Positions 44,275 through 56,370 of a DNA stretch of 64,000 nucleotides are shown here, piece by piece (position 1 is the first letter of the stretch; every line of letters begins with the position of its first letter). The notes under the pieces are model-generated. The model did not search any database and was not told the origin of the DNA. It was given only the letters and a program-made list of their open reading frames with translations. The stretch spans positions 1,550,001 through 1,614,000 of the forward strand of contig JAPVLO010000097.1 of assembly GCA_027257055.1 (NCBI GenBank). The letters run 5' to 3'. Source of the DNA: Cephalopachus bancanus. Lineage: Eukaryota > Chordata > Mammalia > Primates > Tarsiidae. Made by a program: the position numbers and the translations under genes.

Positions 44275-44465
44275 AAACAGAAGATTTTATTCCTGTCCCA
44301 ACTCTGACACTTACTAGCTATGTAATTTAAGATAAGCTATCTGAACCTAGTTTCATTATTCATAAAACTAAATTACTATAATATGCATTATTAGTAGTAA
44401 TTACATCATGAATCTTTGTATACTATAAAACAACATGCAAGTAAAAGATACTATTATGCTAATTA
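44275..44465 (+). mobile_element. MIR element
   Basis: CCCAACTCTGACACTTACTA, GCTATGTAATTTAAGATAAG and CTAGTTTCATTATTCATAAA follow the tRNA-derived MIR core order (gap-free, diverged). Plus orientation. Confidence 0.75.
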
Positions 44466-44469
44466 GACT

Positions 44470-46790
44470 GGGAATAATAGAATTATTGTTCCAAGTTGAG
44501 TCAATTGCATCAAATGTTTAAGTGATAAATAGGACATAAAATTTTGTTATACAAAACCAAATACTAACTTGAAGAATTGGAGGTGACTTAAATTGCCGTA
44601 TTAATCAAAGCAATATTTCTGTTGCTTTTTTCTTCAGAAGGGCTTCAGTCTTTAGATTTAACTGGAATTATTGATTATCTTGTTTTTTTAATATGATACA
44701 AACAGCCTCTATCATATGTAGTGTATTGAGTCATCTAGAAATTATTTAATACTCTTCCTGATACAAATGATTGCTAATGTTATACATGAGGTATTTTATT
44801 ATGAAACAAATCCTCAGTGTAATAAGTAAGGATTTCCTGACAAAGTAAACATTCAACATCAGTGCTTTCTGTCAGAAAGTCTTGACTCAATGTTCCAAAG
44901 CTATAAGTGTGTCAAATAATCCTTTAATTAAATTACAAAATGCAGTTATTATATGTCAGATATCTATTGATCCCAGGAAGGAAATGGCTTGAGGTTTCTA
45001 AAGTATGCAACACCAAAATTCATTTGCTATGCAATTAACTCCAAATTACCTTCTTGGGAAATTAATATTAGAGAGAATGTTTAGGCATATAAAAGCATAT
45101 AACTGACATTTAGCAAAAAAAAAAAAAAACCTTAATAACGAATAATATTTGGGTTTCAAAACATTTATTGCCAATGTATATACACTTTAGCATTTTGCTC
45201 ACTAATGTCTGGTTTTAACATGCATGAACTTAGGAATTTGTATATTGGATTGCAGATGTAAAAGTGTCTAAACTCTTGGAAGAAGGGAATTTATCTTCTG
45301 GTCATATAAACCAGTACACAAGCATTTGAGCACCAACTGTAATTGTGCTCAAAGGAGTTAAAAGGACTCAGGATTCTGGTCACATTGTACTTGCTTCTGG
45401 GCTAAGTAAGGTTATGCTATGAGAGGAGGAGTAAGCGACAGAGGCTTGGTCAATGAGGTAGGCACCAAAGCAGAAGGAATATTTATATATACACAGGACC
45501 TCTCCTGTCAGTTTTCCATTTTCTTGCTAGGTTATGGCAAATTGGTATATGACATGAACTTTATTGCAGAAGGTGGTGGGCCAGTTTTTAAATACAAATC
45601 TTTCTGCTAAGGAGAAATGGAGACAACATTGGTTTCTGTGGAATGGCCAAGACCAGCCCGGGGAGAAAAAGGAGACAAGGATACAAAAGTCCAGTAAACT
45701 AGCGGAGAAGACATGGGAGCAGGTGACAAGGCTTTGGAAATCACCCATGCAGCTCCGGACCAGGAAGTAGAATCTCAGAGACAGCAGGGCACAGAAACAG
45801 ATTCACAATGGGAAGCTGGGCTGAGGCTGAGGACAGATATTTGGTGCCTGCATTTAGTACAAAATTCAGAAGACAAAGAACAGATACTCATTCTATTTAT
45901 GTGTGATTTGTTTTCTTGCTTACAATTGAAATTGATAAATGATTATTATATAATACTTTGGGCTGTTTACTTCCAACAGTTATTTCCTACTTTGATATTG
46001 GTGCTGTCTTCTGAACAACATTCTCCTTTTACACTGGATAATTATAATAGTGTAATAGGTATTAGACTGCTCAGAAGACTTATGATCTAAGTTTCTAGAT
46101 TGAGGTGTGACTGACACCTAAAATTTATTCTTTGCTACTACTCTTTTTGTTTGCTGATGAATGAATTAAACATACTTACAAAGTAATTTAGAAATATATG
46201 TTAAACATCTCACAAAATTCATATAGTTACATTAAAATAAAAGAGAGAGAAAATAAATATATTTTATATAATCTACAGACACAAACAAGACAAACACATT
46301 TCTTGGGAGACTCTGCAAGCATGAATTCTGGACAATCTGAGTATTCAGTATTTTAAGTGCTATCAAAGACAAATACCAGAAGCAGATAAAGACCAGGATA
46401 ATTGATAGAAGAGGAACTAGAATGATGAATACAAAATGAGCAAGAAACAAAGGAGAGGATGGAAAGATAAAGAATATTCTCAGCAGTGGTATTCATGTAT
46501 TATCATGAGTCTTTCCCCAGAGATCTGGTCAGTGTCCTTATAAGGGCTAGGAGAAAGAACTGTGACAGTAGCAGAAGAAAAAGAACGATTAAATAAAGCT
46601 CAGACATAGAAGGAGGGAGGACCAAAAAACTCCCCCCAAAACCCAGATTCATTCTTTGGAGTGTGGGCCCCTTGTAGTATAAAGTATAATTCTAGGAACC
46701 CATCGGCATCACTGTACCAGCTAATGTTGTAGTGAAAGGCTACTTTCAGCATCAGTGAATTTTTTTTGGAGATTCTTTCAATATGTTTGT
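44470..46790. other. Unassigned sequence
   Basis: No clear repeat or gene. A 125-residue frame at 45713-46090 and smaller ones around 45419-45770 show no recognisable domain and overlap frames on the other strand. The 46480-46570 part may belong to an old LTR but is too weak to call. Confidence 0.45.
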
Positions 46791-46797
46791 CCATCTC

Positions 46798-47177
46798 ATC
46801 ATGGATGATTTATGAGTGCACCTGCCCACACCATGCTGAATGTTCAGAAGTTTTTGACCAAAAACCGCATGACCCCTGTGTCTCATTCTCCCTATTCACC
46901 CAATCTCACCCACAGCAACTTTTATGTTGTTGTTTCCCAGATGAAAAAAAAATCCTCAAAGAAAAATATGTTGCTGATGTGGAAGAGGTGAACAAAATGG
47001 TGGAGGCACAAAAAGCCATCAAAATGGATGAATTAAAAACCGTTTTGAGCAGTGGAAAAAGCATCTCGATAGGTGTATTGCATCACATGGAGAGAACTTT
47101 GAAGGCGACTGAAGTTTAAACATATAAGAATAAATACACAATTTTATAAATAAATTCCATCTTGGTGTACCCCTTTG
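46798..47177 (+). mobile_element. Mariner family A, 3' fragment, plus strand
   Basis: The last part of a mariner of the same family as the one at 17379-17931. It starts inside the transposase catalytic domain, runs through the stop codon, then a short UTR, and ends with TTGGTGTACCCCTTTGTA, matching the family terminal repeat read in reverse, at a TA. Its 5' half is absent. Confidence 0.85.
46800..47112 (+). pseudogene. Mariner transposase C-terminal pseudogene
   Basis: GCACCTGCCCACACCATGCT encodes the APAHTML part of the HDNAPAH motif. FLTKNRMTPVSHSPYSPNL follows, then HSNF, where the third catalytic aspartate is asparagine. The end FEQWKKHLDRCIASHGENF reaches a stop in a different frame. 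A 1-base deletion near 47040 makes the longest open frame (46766-47119) read out of register at its end, so that frame's C-terminus (HHMERTLKATEV) is not the true one. Not functional. Confidence 0.88.
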
Positions 47178-47179
47178 TA

Positions 47180-47935
47180 TATTAATTTTTAATTTGTCTG
47201 GAATACATTTGTAGCACTTATGTAATAAATAAATGGCATAAGTTTTTTTTAAAGAAAATAAAACATGAAAATAAGTATGGATTTAGGAAGAGAAGAATGA
47301 AGAGGGAAAAGAAAAGTTGTTTAAGAGTGTTACGCATAAGCATTGAGGCCTCCTCATGGAGCTGACTCAATTTCTGTTGACTGTTAATCAACTGCACATA
47401 CCTGGAGACCAGCAATGCTGAAAATTAAAAGCTTCAGAACTGCTGTGAGGGAGGTGATTCATGACAATATTTTGCTTCCCTCTCCAGGCAAATCTCCATT
47501 TATCTCCTACAGAGTTAGATAGTTTGGGGTTGACTTCTAAGACAGGCTGTCTTTCCCAATAGAGACTTAATCTTTCTGAGGATTTAATGTACAGGTTTTT
47601 AAAAAGACAGTGTTTATATTTTGGGTGGGACTTATATGAGCCATCTGATAGTTTTAGAAGTTTTGTTTTAAAGCAGATTTTTTTTCATATTCATGTAGTC
47701 TATGATCATATCAATTTAGTACCTGACAAAAGTCTACAAATTTTAATTAAAAATATACGAGGAATTAGAGTTTTTGTGGTTAAATTACAATTATTACATT
47801 AATTTTAAGACAGCTATGTAATAAACAAGAAGATTTTCAATGGAATTTAAAGTGTTTCATGTGTTTAATCCATATATTATTTTAAAACAACTATTTGGCG
47901 TCTTTTTGTAGTTTATTACTGATGTTTGTTGGGAA
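47180..47935. other. Unassigned AT-rich sequence
   Basis: No repeat or gene recognised between the mariner fragment and the MIR. Confidence 0.4.
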
Positions 47936-47939
47936 ATGG

Positions 47940-48145
47940 TCTTTAGAGACAGATGGGCTCTAGTCCTGATCCTAACTTTTCTCACCATGTAAAAAAAAAA
48001 GTATATATTTAGATATCAATTTACTTATCTACAAAATAGGGTAATAACAGTACCCATCTCATAAAGTTGCTCTGAAGATTAATGTGAAGCTTTCTTCACA
48101 AGGCTAGGCACTGAGTAAGCATCTACTCTTAGCTATTTGACTACT
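47940..48145 (+). mobile_element. MIR element
   Basis: TCAATTTACTTATCTACAAA, ATAGGGTAATAACAGTACCC, TCTCATAAAGTTGCTCTGAA and GGCACTGAGTAAGCATCTAC follow the MIR core and 3' end order. A run of A near 47990 is a local expansion. Confidence 0.8.
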
Positions 48146-48148
48146 TAG

Positions 48149-48149
<1 letters not shown>

Positions 48150-48195
<46 letters not shown>
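48150..48195. repeat. (TCTA)n microsatellite on an Alu tail
   Basis: About 11 clean TCTA repeats sit immediately before the reversed Alu. TATCTAT also follows the Alu at 48470-48476, so the array probably expanded from target-site sequence. Confidence 0.96.
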
Positions 48196-48468
48196 ATTTT
48201 TTTGAGTTGGAGTCTCACTCTGTCGCCCAGACTGGAGTGTAGTGGCACACTCCCAGCCACCGCAGCCTCGACCTGCTGGGCTCCGGCGATTCTTCCGCTT
48301 CAGCCTTCCAAGTAGCTAGAACTACATACATGCGCTACCACACCTGGCTAATTTTTTATTTTATTGTAGAGTTGCCCGGGCGGGTCTCGAACCCACGGGT
48401 TCAGGCAATCCACTCACCTAGGCCTCCCAAAGCGCTGGGATTACAGGCTGAGCCACCAAGCCCGGCCG
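48196..48468 (-). mobile_element. Alu, lineage-specific type
   Basis: Reversed dimer: short T-run, GAGTTGGAGTCTCACTCTGT, CGACCTGCTGGGCTCCGG and the end GGCTGAGCCACCAAGCCCGG. GTATCTAT on both sides is a likely target-site duplication. A small deletion removes part of the left arm (TTGTAGAGTTGCCCGGG). Confidence 0.95.
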
Positions 48469-48769
48469 GTATCTATATTTTTATCTATTGGCATGTGTAT
48501 AGAATGCATGGTTCCACTTAGAAAATATTCTCATCTGCAATATTACTTCTTTCAGAAGGTGTTAATTGAAGATTAATGGAGCAAAGCAGAGGATAGTGAA
48601 TTTAAGTATCTATTATGTGTTATAGATAACTGTACTTATAAAATTATACCCTTTCGTGTAATTCTCAAGACAGTGTTTTATCCTTTGTCCTGTTATGTCT
48701 AAACTTGAAATGGATCACCATCAGGTCTATTGAGGCCGCCCATGAAAATTTAGAGTTCCTACTCTTTAA

Positions 48770-49245
48770 AAAAAAAACTTAATCTTTTTAATTAACAAAT
48801 AAAAAACATATGCCAATGGTATTCAATGTGATGTTTTGATATATGCATACATTGTGGAGTGATTAAATCAGGTCAATTAACATATTCATCACCTCACATA
48901 CTTAATTCTTGTGATGAGAACATTTAAAATCTACTCTCAGCTATTTAAAAAATAAAGCATATTATTATCATCTGTAGTCACCATGTTGCACAATAGATTT
49001 CCAAGATTTATTCCTCCTGTCTATCTGAAACTCTGCACCCTTCCCTGCCCCTCCCTTCACCCCAGCCTCTGGCAAACACCAGTTTACTCTCTGCTTCTGA
49101 ATTCAATATTTTGAGATTTCACATATAAGTGGAATCATAGAGTATCTTTCTTTCTGTGCCTTGCTGGACTTAGCATAAATGTCCTCTAGGTTTACCCATG
49201 TTGTAGCAAATGTTCTTTCCACATTTGCTTACATGGTGTGGCCTG
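48770..49245 (-). mobile_element. Old L1 3' end
   Basis: In reverse order: GTGATGTTTTGATATATGCA, CATATTCATCACCTCACATA, TGCACCCTTCCCTGCCCCTC, CACATATAAGTGGAATCATA and CCTCTAGGTTTACCCATGTT. These belong to an L1MA/L1PB-type 3' UTR and the end of ORF2. Confidence 0.88.
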
Positions 49246-49439
49246 ATTTGGAAATACAGCCTCAGTAATTGCTACAAATGATTTCCTGATGTGGATTTAG
49301 TGCTTTCTTTGCATAGAATTTAGGCTTCATCACTTTGGACTAATCTATCTTTCTTGCATAGATTATCCTAGATATATAGTCCACCAAGAAACAATGTTTG
49401 CTCTTTGTAGGTAATATGTTTTAAAAAAATCTTTTAAAA

Positions 49440-49590
49440 TTAACTTTGTTTTGTTTTAGATTCAAAGCATCCATGTGAAGATTTGTTACCTAGGTATATG
49501 GTGTGATGGTGAGGTTTGGCTTCTGACAAACCCTGCTCTCCCCACCCTGTACTCCCCAGTGGTTAGCATAGTACTTGATAGGGGTAAACA
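49440..49590 (-). mobile_element. L1 3' UTR fragment
   Basis: GAAGATTTGTTACCTAGGTA, TATGGTGTGATGGTGAGGTT and CAGTGGTTAGCATAGTACTT resemble a reversed primate L1 3' UTR. Short and diverged. Confidence 0.6.
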
Positions 49591-49599
49591 AAAAACAAA

Positions 49600-51425
49600 C
49601 AAACTTTTTAAAAAACAAAACAAAACACTTCGTAGCCTTTTGAAGTAGATATATTTTATATTCTCCATATTTACATACTTATACTACTCAGACTATTGAA
49701 GCATTAGATAAAAGGAGATTATGCATATAATAGTTTATCAAAAGTGAGAGTTGCTAAAGCTTGGCATTGAGATTTGAATCTATTTTTTTCTAGGCTGTCC
49801 ATTCTGTGATCCTTTCATTCATCATCCAGCATCTCCTGTACCGAATTAAGAATGATTCTGCATATACAGAATAAATAGCTTTAATATTAACAGTGGATAC
49901 AATATACATACTTTATTGCTGTCATAGTTACTACTGAGTACATAATATGCTAAAGCATCTTTTGTTTTTATGGAGAAAATTGAATAACTTTAATATAAAC
50001 AAAATAATACATTAATAATATAGTGAAAAGTTTCTTGTATTTTTCCATTTCCCTTTTGAAATGCAATGGATAGAAACTGAATTCCACAAAAGCGGTACAA
50101 AATCATTGTTACGTAGTTGTACACATTAAAGCTTAAAATCATTTGGACTTAGTTTAAATACAAAAATGTTCGTATGGTTTGGGATTAAGGGGCTCAAAAA
50201 GCAATATCCTTGGGTTATCTATGGGTGGTGTATTTAAAGCTATTCAGATAACAGTAATTCTTCATTTGGACCAAGAACAGAAACAAGATTTAAATGTGGA
50301 TCCAACATGCTGGATCTTTTTAAGAGGATTTAGATGTTTAATTCAGAAGAAATATAATTTAGTTATTCTTATGAAATCATGCTACTCATTGTCTTTTTTG
50401 GAGCTTGGCTTACTTCTAGCTACAGCTACTAACAGATGCTATTATAAGTACCCATAGGAAAACCTGAAAATGTGCTGAATTTCATGTATATGAAAGCTTA
50501 AGCTTTAAACATGTTACACTTTTTAAAAACACTTACAGCATGTGGTGGAATTAAGATCTGTAGCCCAAGGGCACTATAGAAGTTGCTAAGGAAACACTGT
50601 AGGATATTGTGTAACATCCATAAGAGCTGCTTTTAAAATGAAAGTAGTATAGAAAATATGTAGCAGAAAACAGACGGGATCAAGATTTTGTTTAGGTCAA
50701 TTCATGGGCTTACTTTCAAGTATGAAAATTAATTATGGAAACTGTTGTAAGGGAAAGATTATTCTGACTGTGTCAAGAATCCAAAAAAAAGTTATGTATA
50801 AACCAAGGAACCTCAGCCGAAGCTTGGTGATAATTGAGACAGTTAGATGGATAATGCTGGTGGTGATTGTATTGTGGGTTTTAGGCTTTATCTCAGAGTG
50901 TCATTTTAATGTTTGCCTTGATGTCCGAAGACAAAAACATGTGGATTGAGGATTCTTTTTAGCTTCATCTCTTATTCTCTCTTTCTCTTTAAATAAAGAC
51001 AACTTTGACATCACTGCTTTGCATGTGGTAGTCAGATACCTGGGCTTAGTAGCACCTAAAAATTTTTATTGTAGATATTTATTTTGGAATTGTGGTAGGG
51101 TTAAAAATTTCTTTGATAAGGATCTTCAAACAATTTTAAAAACCTATCATTTTTAATGTGCACTTGTAATATATCAAGTGCCAAAATCACATAATAATTT
51201 TATATAGGATTATTTAATATTCATAGGCAATTTAATTTAAATGATCATTGAAATGAAGCCCTAATAAATTACCTACTTTGTTTTTATGCATTCATCATGA
51301 CACCATGCCACTTGAGCTTTGTATCAGTTTTTATACAGCACCTAATGCAAAACTATAAACAAAAAATAGAATCAACAATAGCACACAGTGCAGAATCATA
51401 AATAAATGATATTTACTGATGGTGA
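49600..51425. other. Unassigned AT-rich, repeat-poor sequence
   Basis: No recognisable repeat. Frames at 50179-50457 (92 residues) and 50704-50949 (81 residues) have no domain that I know and no supporting codon pattern visible by eye. Confidence 0.45.
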
Positions 51426-51441
51426 TGCTTTATTGAGTTTT

Positions 51442-51734
51442 TTTTTTTTTTTTTGAGTTGGAGTTTCACTATGTCGCCCAGGCTGGAGTACAATGGCATG
51501 CTCATGGCCACTGCAGCCTCTCGACCTGCTGGGCTCAGGCGATCCTTCCGCCTCAGTCTTCCAAGTAGCTGGCACTACAGACACATGCCACCACAACTAG
51601 CTAGTTTTCGTGATTTACTATAAAGACAAGTTCTCCCCAGGTTGCCCAGGCTGGTCTCAAACCCCCGGGCTCAGGCAATCCTCTCACCTCGGCCTCCCAA
51701 AGTGCTGGGATTACAGGCTGAGCTACTGCGCCCT
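51442..51734 (-). mobile_element. Alu with perfect TSD
   Basis: Reversed dimer with GAGTTGGAGTTTCACTATGT and a left arm ending GGCTGAGCTACTGCGCC. CTTTATTGAGTTTT at 51428-51441 recurs at 51735-51748. It shares GAGTTGGAGT and CGACCTGCTGGGCTC with the lineage-specific type but also retains AluJ-like features (GGTTGCCCAGGCTGGTCTC). Confidence 0.95.
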
Positions 51735-51749
51735 CTTTATTGAGTTTTA

Positions 51750-52380
51750 ACAACCTAGATAAACTTGTGATTAATATTTGGAAGCAAAGTTAAACTAAAT
51801 ATTGCAAACATTCATTTTACTTTAAGTAGGTAATTAATGAAATAAACAGATACAGGCAATTTTGTTTTTATCTGAGTAATAAAGAAATTGTGAAAAAGCG
51901 TTGAAAGAAGAATATTCTAGATTCAGAAGTTGTTATAATAGTATCACAACATATAGAACATTATTCTCTTATTCTTGTACTCAGATATGAGCAGAAGCTA
52001 TTAAAGGGCCCCTTCTTTGGTTTTATTTAGTTTTTGAAGAACATTTAGTATTTAAATAGATTACTTTTATAAAAATGCTATTTTTGTTTATAATCCTTCC
52101 TTGTAAAGGTAACTTGTAACATTTGCATATCAATTCTCAACCAGATGTGCAGCATTTATTTAGACTTATCTGTTTCACTAGGTTCAGACCTCATCACTTT
52201 TTAAAAAATATTCTAAACTTTCTATCTTTGAAAGCTTAATTTTACTTCTTTTTTTGTTTTAATATTTTCAAGTAATCAAAACAATTTTTTTACTGCTTTG
52301 TTCTTGTTGTTTCACACTTGATAAATGACTTTGCATAGTATAACATATGCAGATCAGAAACTTTTTTCTCTTTATTTTTA
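51750..52380. other. Unassigned AT-rich sequence
   Basis: No repeat or gene recognised. Confidence 0.4.
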
Positions 52381-52507
52381 AAAGAAACTTTAAATTTTGA
52401 AATTATTGTAGATTCTTGAGCAGTTGTAAAAAATGCTACAGAATGAACCTTTGTACCCTTTATCCAGTTTTCCCCAGTGGTAACCTCTTGCAGAACTATA
52501 GTATGTC

Positions 52508-52834
52508 AGCTAGCCACAGTGGCTCACACCTGTAATCTCAGCACTTTGAGAGGCCAAGGCAAGAGTTTTGCTTGAGCCCAGGAGTTCAAGACAAGCCTAG
52601 GTAACATAGAAAGACCTTATCTATACCACAAAGGAAACAAATGAAAGATGTGGGCATTGTGGCACACACCTGTAATCCCAGCTGCTTGGGAGGCTGAGGT
52701 GAGAGCAATCACTTGCACTTAGAAGTTAGAGGCTGCTGTGAGCTGTGATCATGCCACTGCAGTCCAGCATGGACAACAGGATGGGACCTTGACTCTAAAA
52801 ACAAAAACAAAAGCAAAAACAAAACCAAAAACAA
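52508..52834 (+). mobile_element. Old Alu dimer
   Basis: GTGGCTCACACCTGTAATCT, GAGCCCAGGAGTTCAAGAC, GGGAGGCTGAGGTGAGAGC and GAGGCTGCTGTGAGCTGTG mark an AluJ-like dimer in plus orientation. The tail is CAAAAA-rich. Confidence 0.93.
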
Positions 52835-54183
52835 TGGTATATCATCATGACAAAGATACTGACATTGATGCAGTCAAGGTACACAGTATTGACATCACCA
52901 CAAGGATCCCTCCTAGTGCCCTTTTATAGCCACACCAATTCCTTTCTGCCCCATATCCTCTCTTTAACTCTGGCAACTGCTAATATGTTCTCCATTTCTA
53001 TCATATTGCTATTTCAAGAAGGTTATATAAATAGCATCACACAGTATGTAACCTTATAATAGATGCAACGATTATACTGTTATAATGTAAACATAATTAT
53101 TATAGCATATTTATCAAAGATGTTGGGTCTATCAATGGATTTTTCCTTTTTATAGCAGAGAATATATATATATACTTTTCCATAGTATAATGCACCACAG
53201 TTTGATCTTCCACTTGCTAAAAGACATCTGGGTTGTTGCCACTTAGGGCCTCATGAATAAAGCTGCTATAAATATTCCTGTATAAGATTTTGTCTGAATA
53301 TAAGTCTGTATGTCTCTGGCATGAATGCTCAAGAGCACAATTCCTGGGTTGTATGATAATTGCCTATTTAGTTTTATAAAAAACTGTTAAACTGTTTTGC
53401 AGAGAGTTTGTACTGTGGTACATTCCCATTAGCTATGTATGAGTGACTCAGTTTCTCCACATCCTCACCAGCATTTGGTATTGTCATTATTTTTTGCTTT
53501 TACCACACTATTCACACAGATGAATAGCGGTATCTTGCAGTGGTTTTAATTTGCATATCCCTCATATCTAATGATGTCAAATCTTTTCTCGCAGTGTTTA
53601 TTCACCATGGGTCTAACCTCTGTTGAATTATCTGTTCATATCTTTTGACTATTTTTAAACTAGATTGCTTGATTTATTACTGATGAATTTTGAGATTCCT
53701 TTGTATGTCTTAGATACTGGCTTTTTGTCAGATATGTGACTTGCAAACATTTTCTTCAAGTCTGTAACTTGTATTTTTTTCTAATTTATATAAATGTACA
53801 CAAAAACAATCATTTTGTTGATGTCCATTTTATTCATTTTTCCTTTTATTGATGTTGTTTTTGTTGTCAAGGCTAAAAATTCTTTGGCTATTCCTAGATC
53901 TCAAAGATTTTCTCATATTTTAAGAAAGTTCTATAGTTTAAAATTTTACACTTATGTTGATCATCCATTTTGAGTTTAGGTAAGGGACATCAATTGCTTA
54001 TAGAGCTATTGCTCCAGCAATATTTACTGAAAAGACTATCCTTCCATTATTGAATTACCCCTTTGAAAAATATCAGGCATATTTGTGTAGGCTGGGTACT
54101 CTGCTCTGATTCACTGACCTATTTCTCCACCAATACCACATGCTTGGATTACTGTAGTTATAGTAAAGTTTAGGATTATGTGT

Positions 54184-54515
<332 letters not shown>

Positions 54516-54895
54516 TCATCTTATTTTTCTATGTAAAGATTATTTACTCTAGGGCCTGTGGCTTTTCATGTAAGTTTTAGAATAACTTTATCAATGTCTA
54601 CAAAAACCCTTATAGGTATTTCAGTAAAAAATGCAATAAATTAGTTGACTGATTTGGGGAAAATTGACATCTTTACAATGTTGAATCTTCTACTGAACTA
54701 GCAAGGCGAATTTGCTAGTCTGTAAGCTAGATAAAAAATCAGACCCTTCACAGTTTTCTAAGTATGATTTATTACTTTTTCTTTTGAGGATTATACTTTT
54801 GGTGTTATATCTAAGAAACCTTTATCTTACTCTAGATCACAAGAACTTTTTGATGCTTTGTCCTAGAAATTTTATAGTGTTAGGTTTTCATCTAG

Positions 54896-55090
<195 letters not shown>

Positions 55091-55357
55091 TAATTTTTGT
55101 GTATGATGTGAGTTGTGACGTAAGTGAGATTTTAGAAATTTTTGCATAAGTTATCCAATTTTCCAACATTGGCTGTGAAAAAGAGCATGCTTTTTCTTTT
55201 AATTGACTTCATACCTTTGTCAAAAATAAATTGTCCATATACGTGTGGGTCTAATTCTGAACTCTATTCTGTTCCATTGGTGCGTTTCTCGATATTTATG
55301 CCAATATCACACTGTCTTGATTAATGTAGCTATATACTCAATCAAAATTAGATAATA

Positions 55358-55680
55358 GGGCTAGAGCCAGGACACGTAGCCTGTGCAGTCACACAGGACC
55401 CCACAAAATCCCACGCTTGGTTTAATACTCTGCTGATGCCATCTTGAATGCTTAACAATTTTCTCTTTGAGCTTTGTGTATTGGATATGAGTGCTGATGG
55501 GACAGTGGTGCAAGCATGCAAACAGAGGAAACTGTGATTCTGGTGATTCTTGCTGCCCAATTTGTATACAGCATTTGCAATGCCCATGAGCATTACGGTA
55601 GAAGCACAATGTGAAAAAGGACTCTGTATTTTCATTATGCACAAGGCCCCCAAAATAATGTAGTCATCATCATTAGGCAG
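55358..55680 (-). mobile_element. MER-type (probably hAT) DNA element
   Basis: The ends GGGCTAGAGCCAGGACACG and CCCCCAAAATAATGTAGTC flank a core with CTGCTGATGCCATCTTGAAT. It interrupts continuous L1 ORF2 sequence. The same core pieces appear at 15382-15466 and 28030-28141. A 142-residue minus frame (55348-55776) spans it and L1 and is not a gene. Confidence 0.6.
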
Positions 55681-55804
55681 TGTTGGCTCTCCAACTTTGT
55701 CATTCATTTTCAAAGTTGTTTTAGCTATACTAGGTTCTTTGCTATCCCATATAAATTTTGGACTCACCTTTTCCATTTTTATAAAAAATTATGTGATAGA
55801 TCCC

Positions 55805-56370
55805 TGATATTTGTAGACTCTAAGTTCATCCAAGTTGCTGTGAAGTTTATAATTTTGTCCTTCTTTATGGCTGCATAATATTCCATTGTGTATACGTACC
55901 ACATTTTTCATATCCAGCCCATTTTCAATGGGCAGAATGGTTGGTTCCATGTTTTTGCTATTGTGAATAATGCTGCAGCAAACATGTGTGTGCAGGTATC
56001 TTTTTCATAGAGTGATATGAGTTTCTCCGGGTATATTCTCAGAAGGGGGATTGCTGGGTTGTATGGAAGGTCATTTTTAGATCGTTTAGGAATTGCTACA
56101 CTGTTTGCCACAGAGGTTGTACTAGAACTGAGTACCACGTGTTCTCACTCACAAGTGAACCCTGAACAATTATCTTAATACTATAAGAAAGGAATTGACA
56201 GTAGTGGAAAACTTCCAGGGAATCGAGGGAAGGGCACCGTTCATCAATAAGGGTACCTGATCTTAAACCAAGGGATGTGGGGATCAAAGTGAGGGCCAAA
56301 CTTTACCTGTATGGTGACCATTTGTATACCTAACCTGAGTTGTACCCCACATCTTGAAAATAAAAATTAA
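55805..56370 (+). mobile_element. 5'-inverted (twin-primed) L1
   Basis: The first part (about 55812-56123) is minus-strand ORF2 C-terminus, including TGGCTGCATAATATTCCATT. The second part (56124-56365) is plus-strand 3' UTR starting GAACTGAGTACCACGTGTTC and ending in an A-rich tail. The two parts are neighbours in a normal L1, so one L1 was inserted with its 5' portion flipped. AATTATGTGATAG before and ACTTATGCTAAG after form an imperfect duplication within the older L1. Confidence 0.9.

Noticed and set aside
45713..46090. 125-residue plus-strand frame as a candidate gene
   Set aside because: The start lacks support, the composition changes midway to AT-rich filler, and no motif is seen.
55348..55776. 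142-residue minus-strand frame
   Set aside because: It spans a junction between an old L1 and a DNA element, so a coherent protein is implausible.
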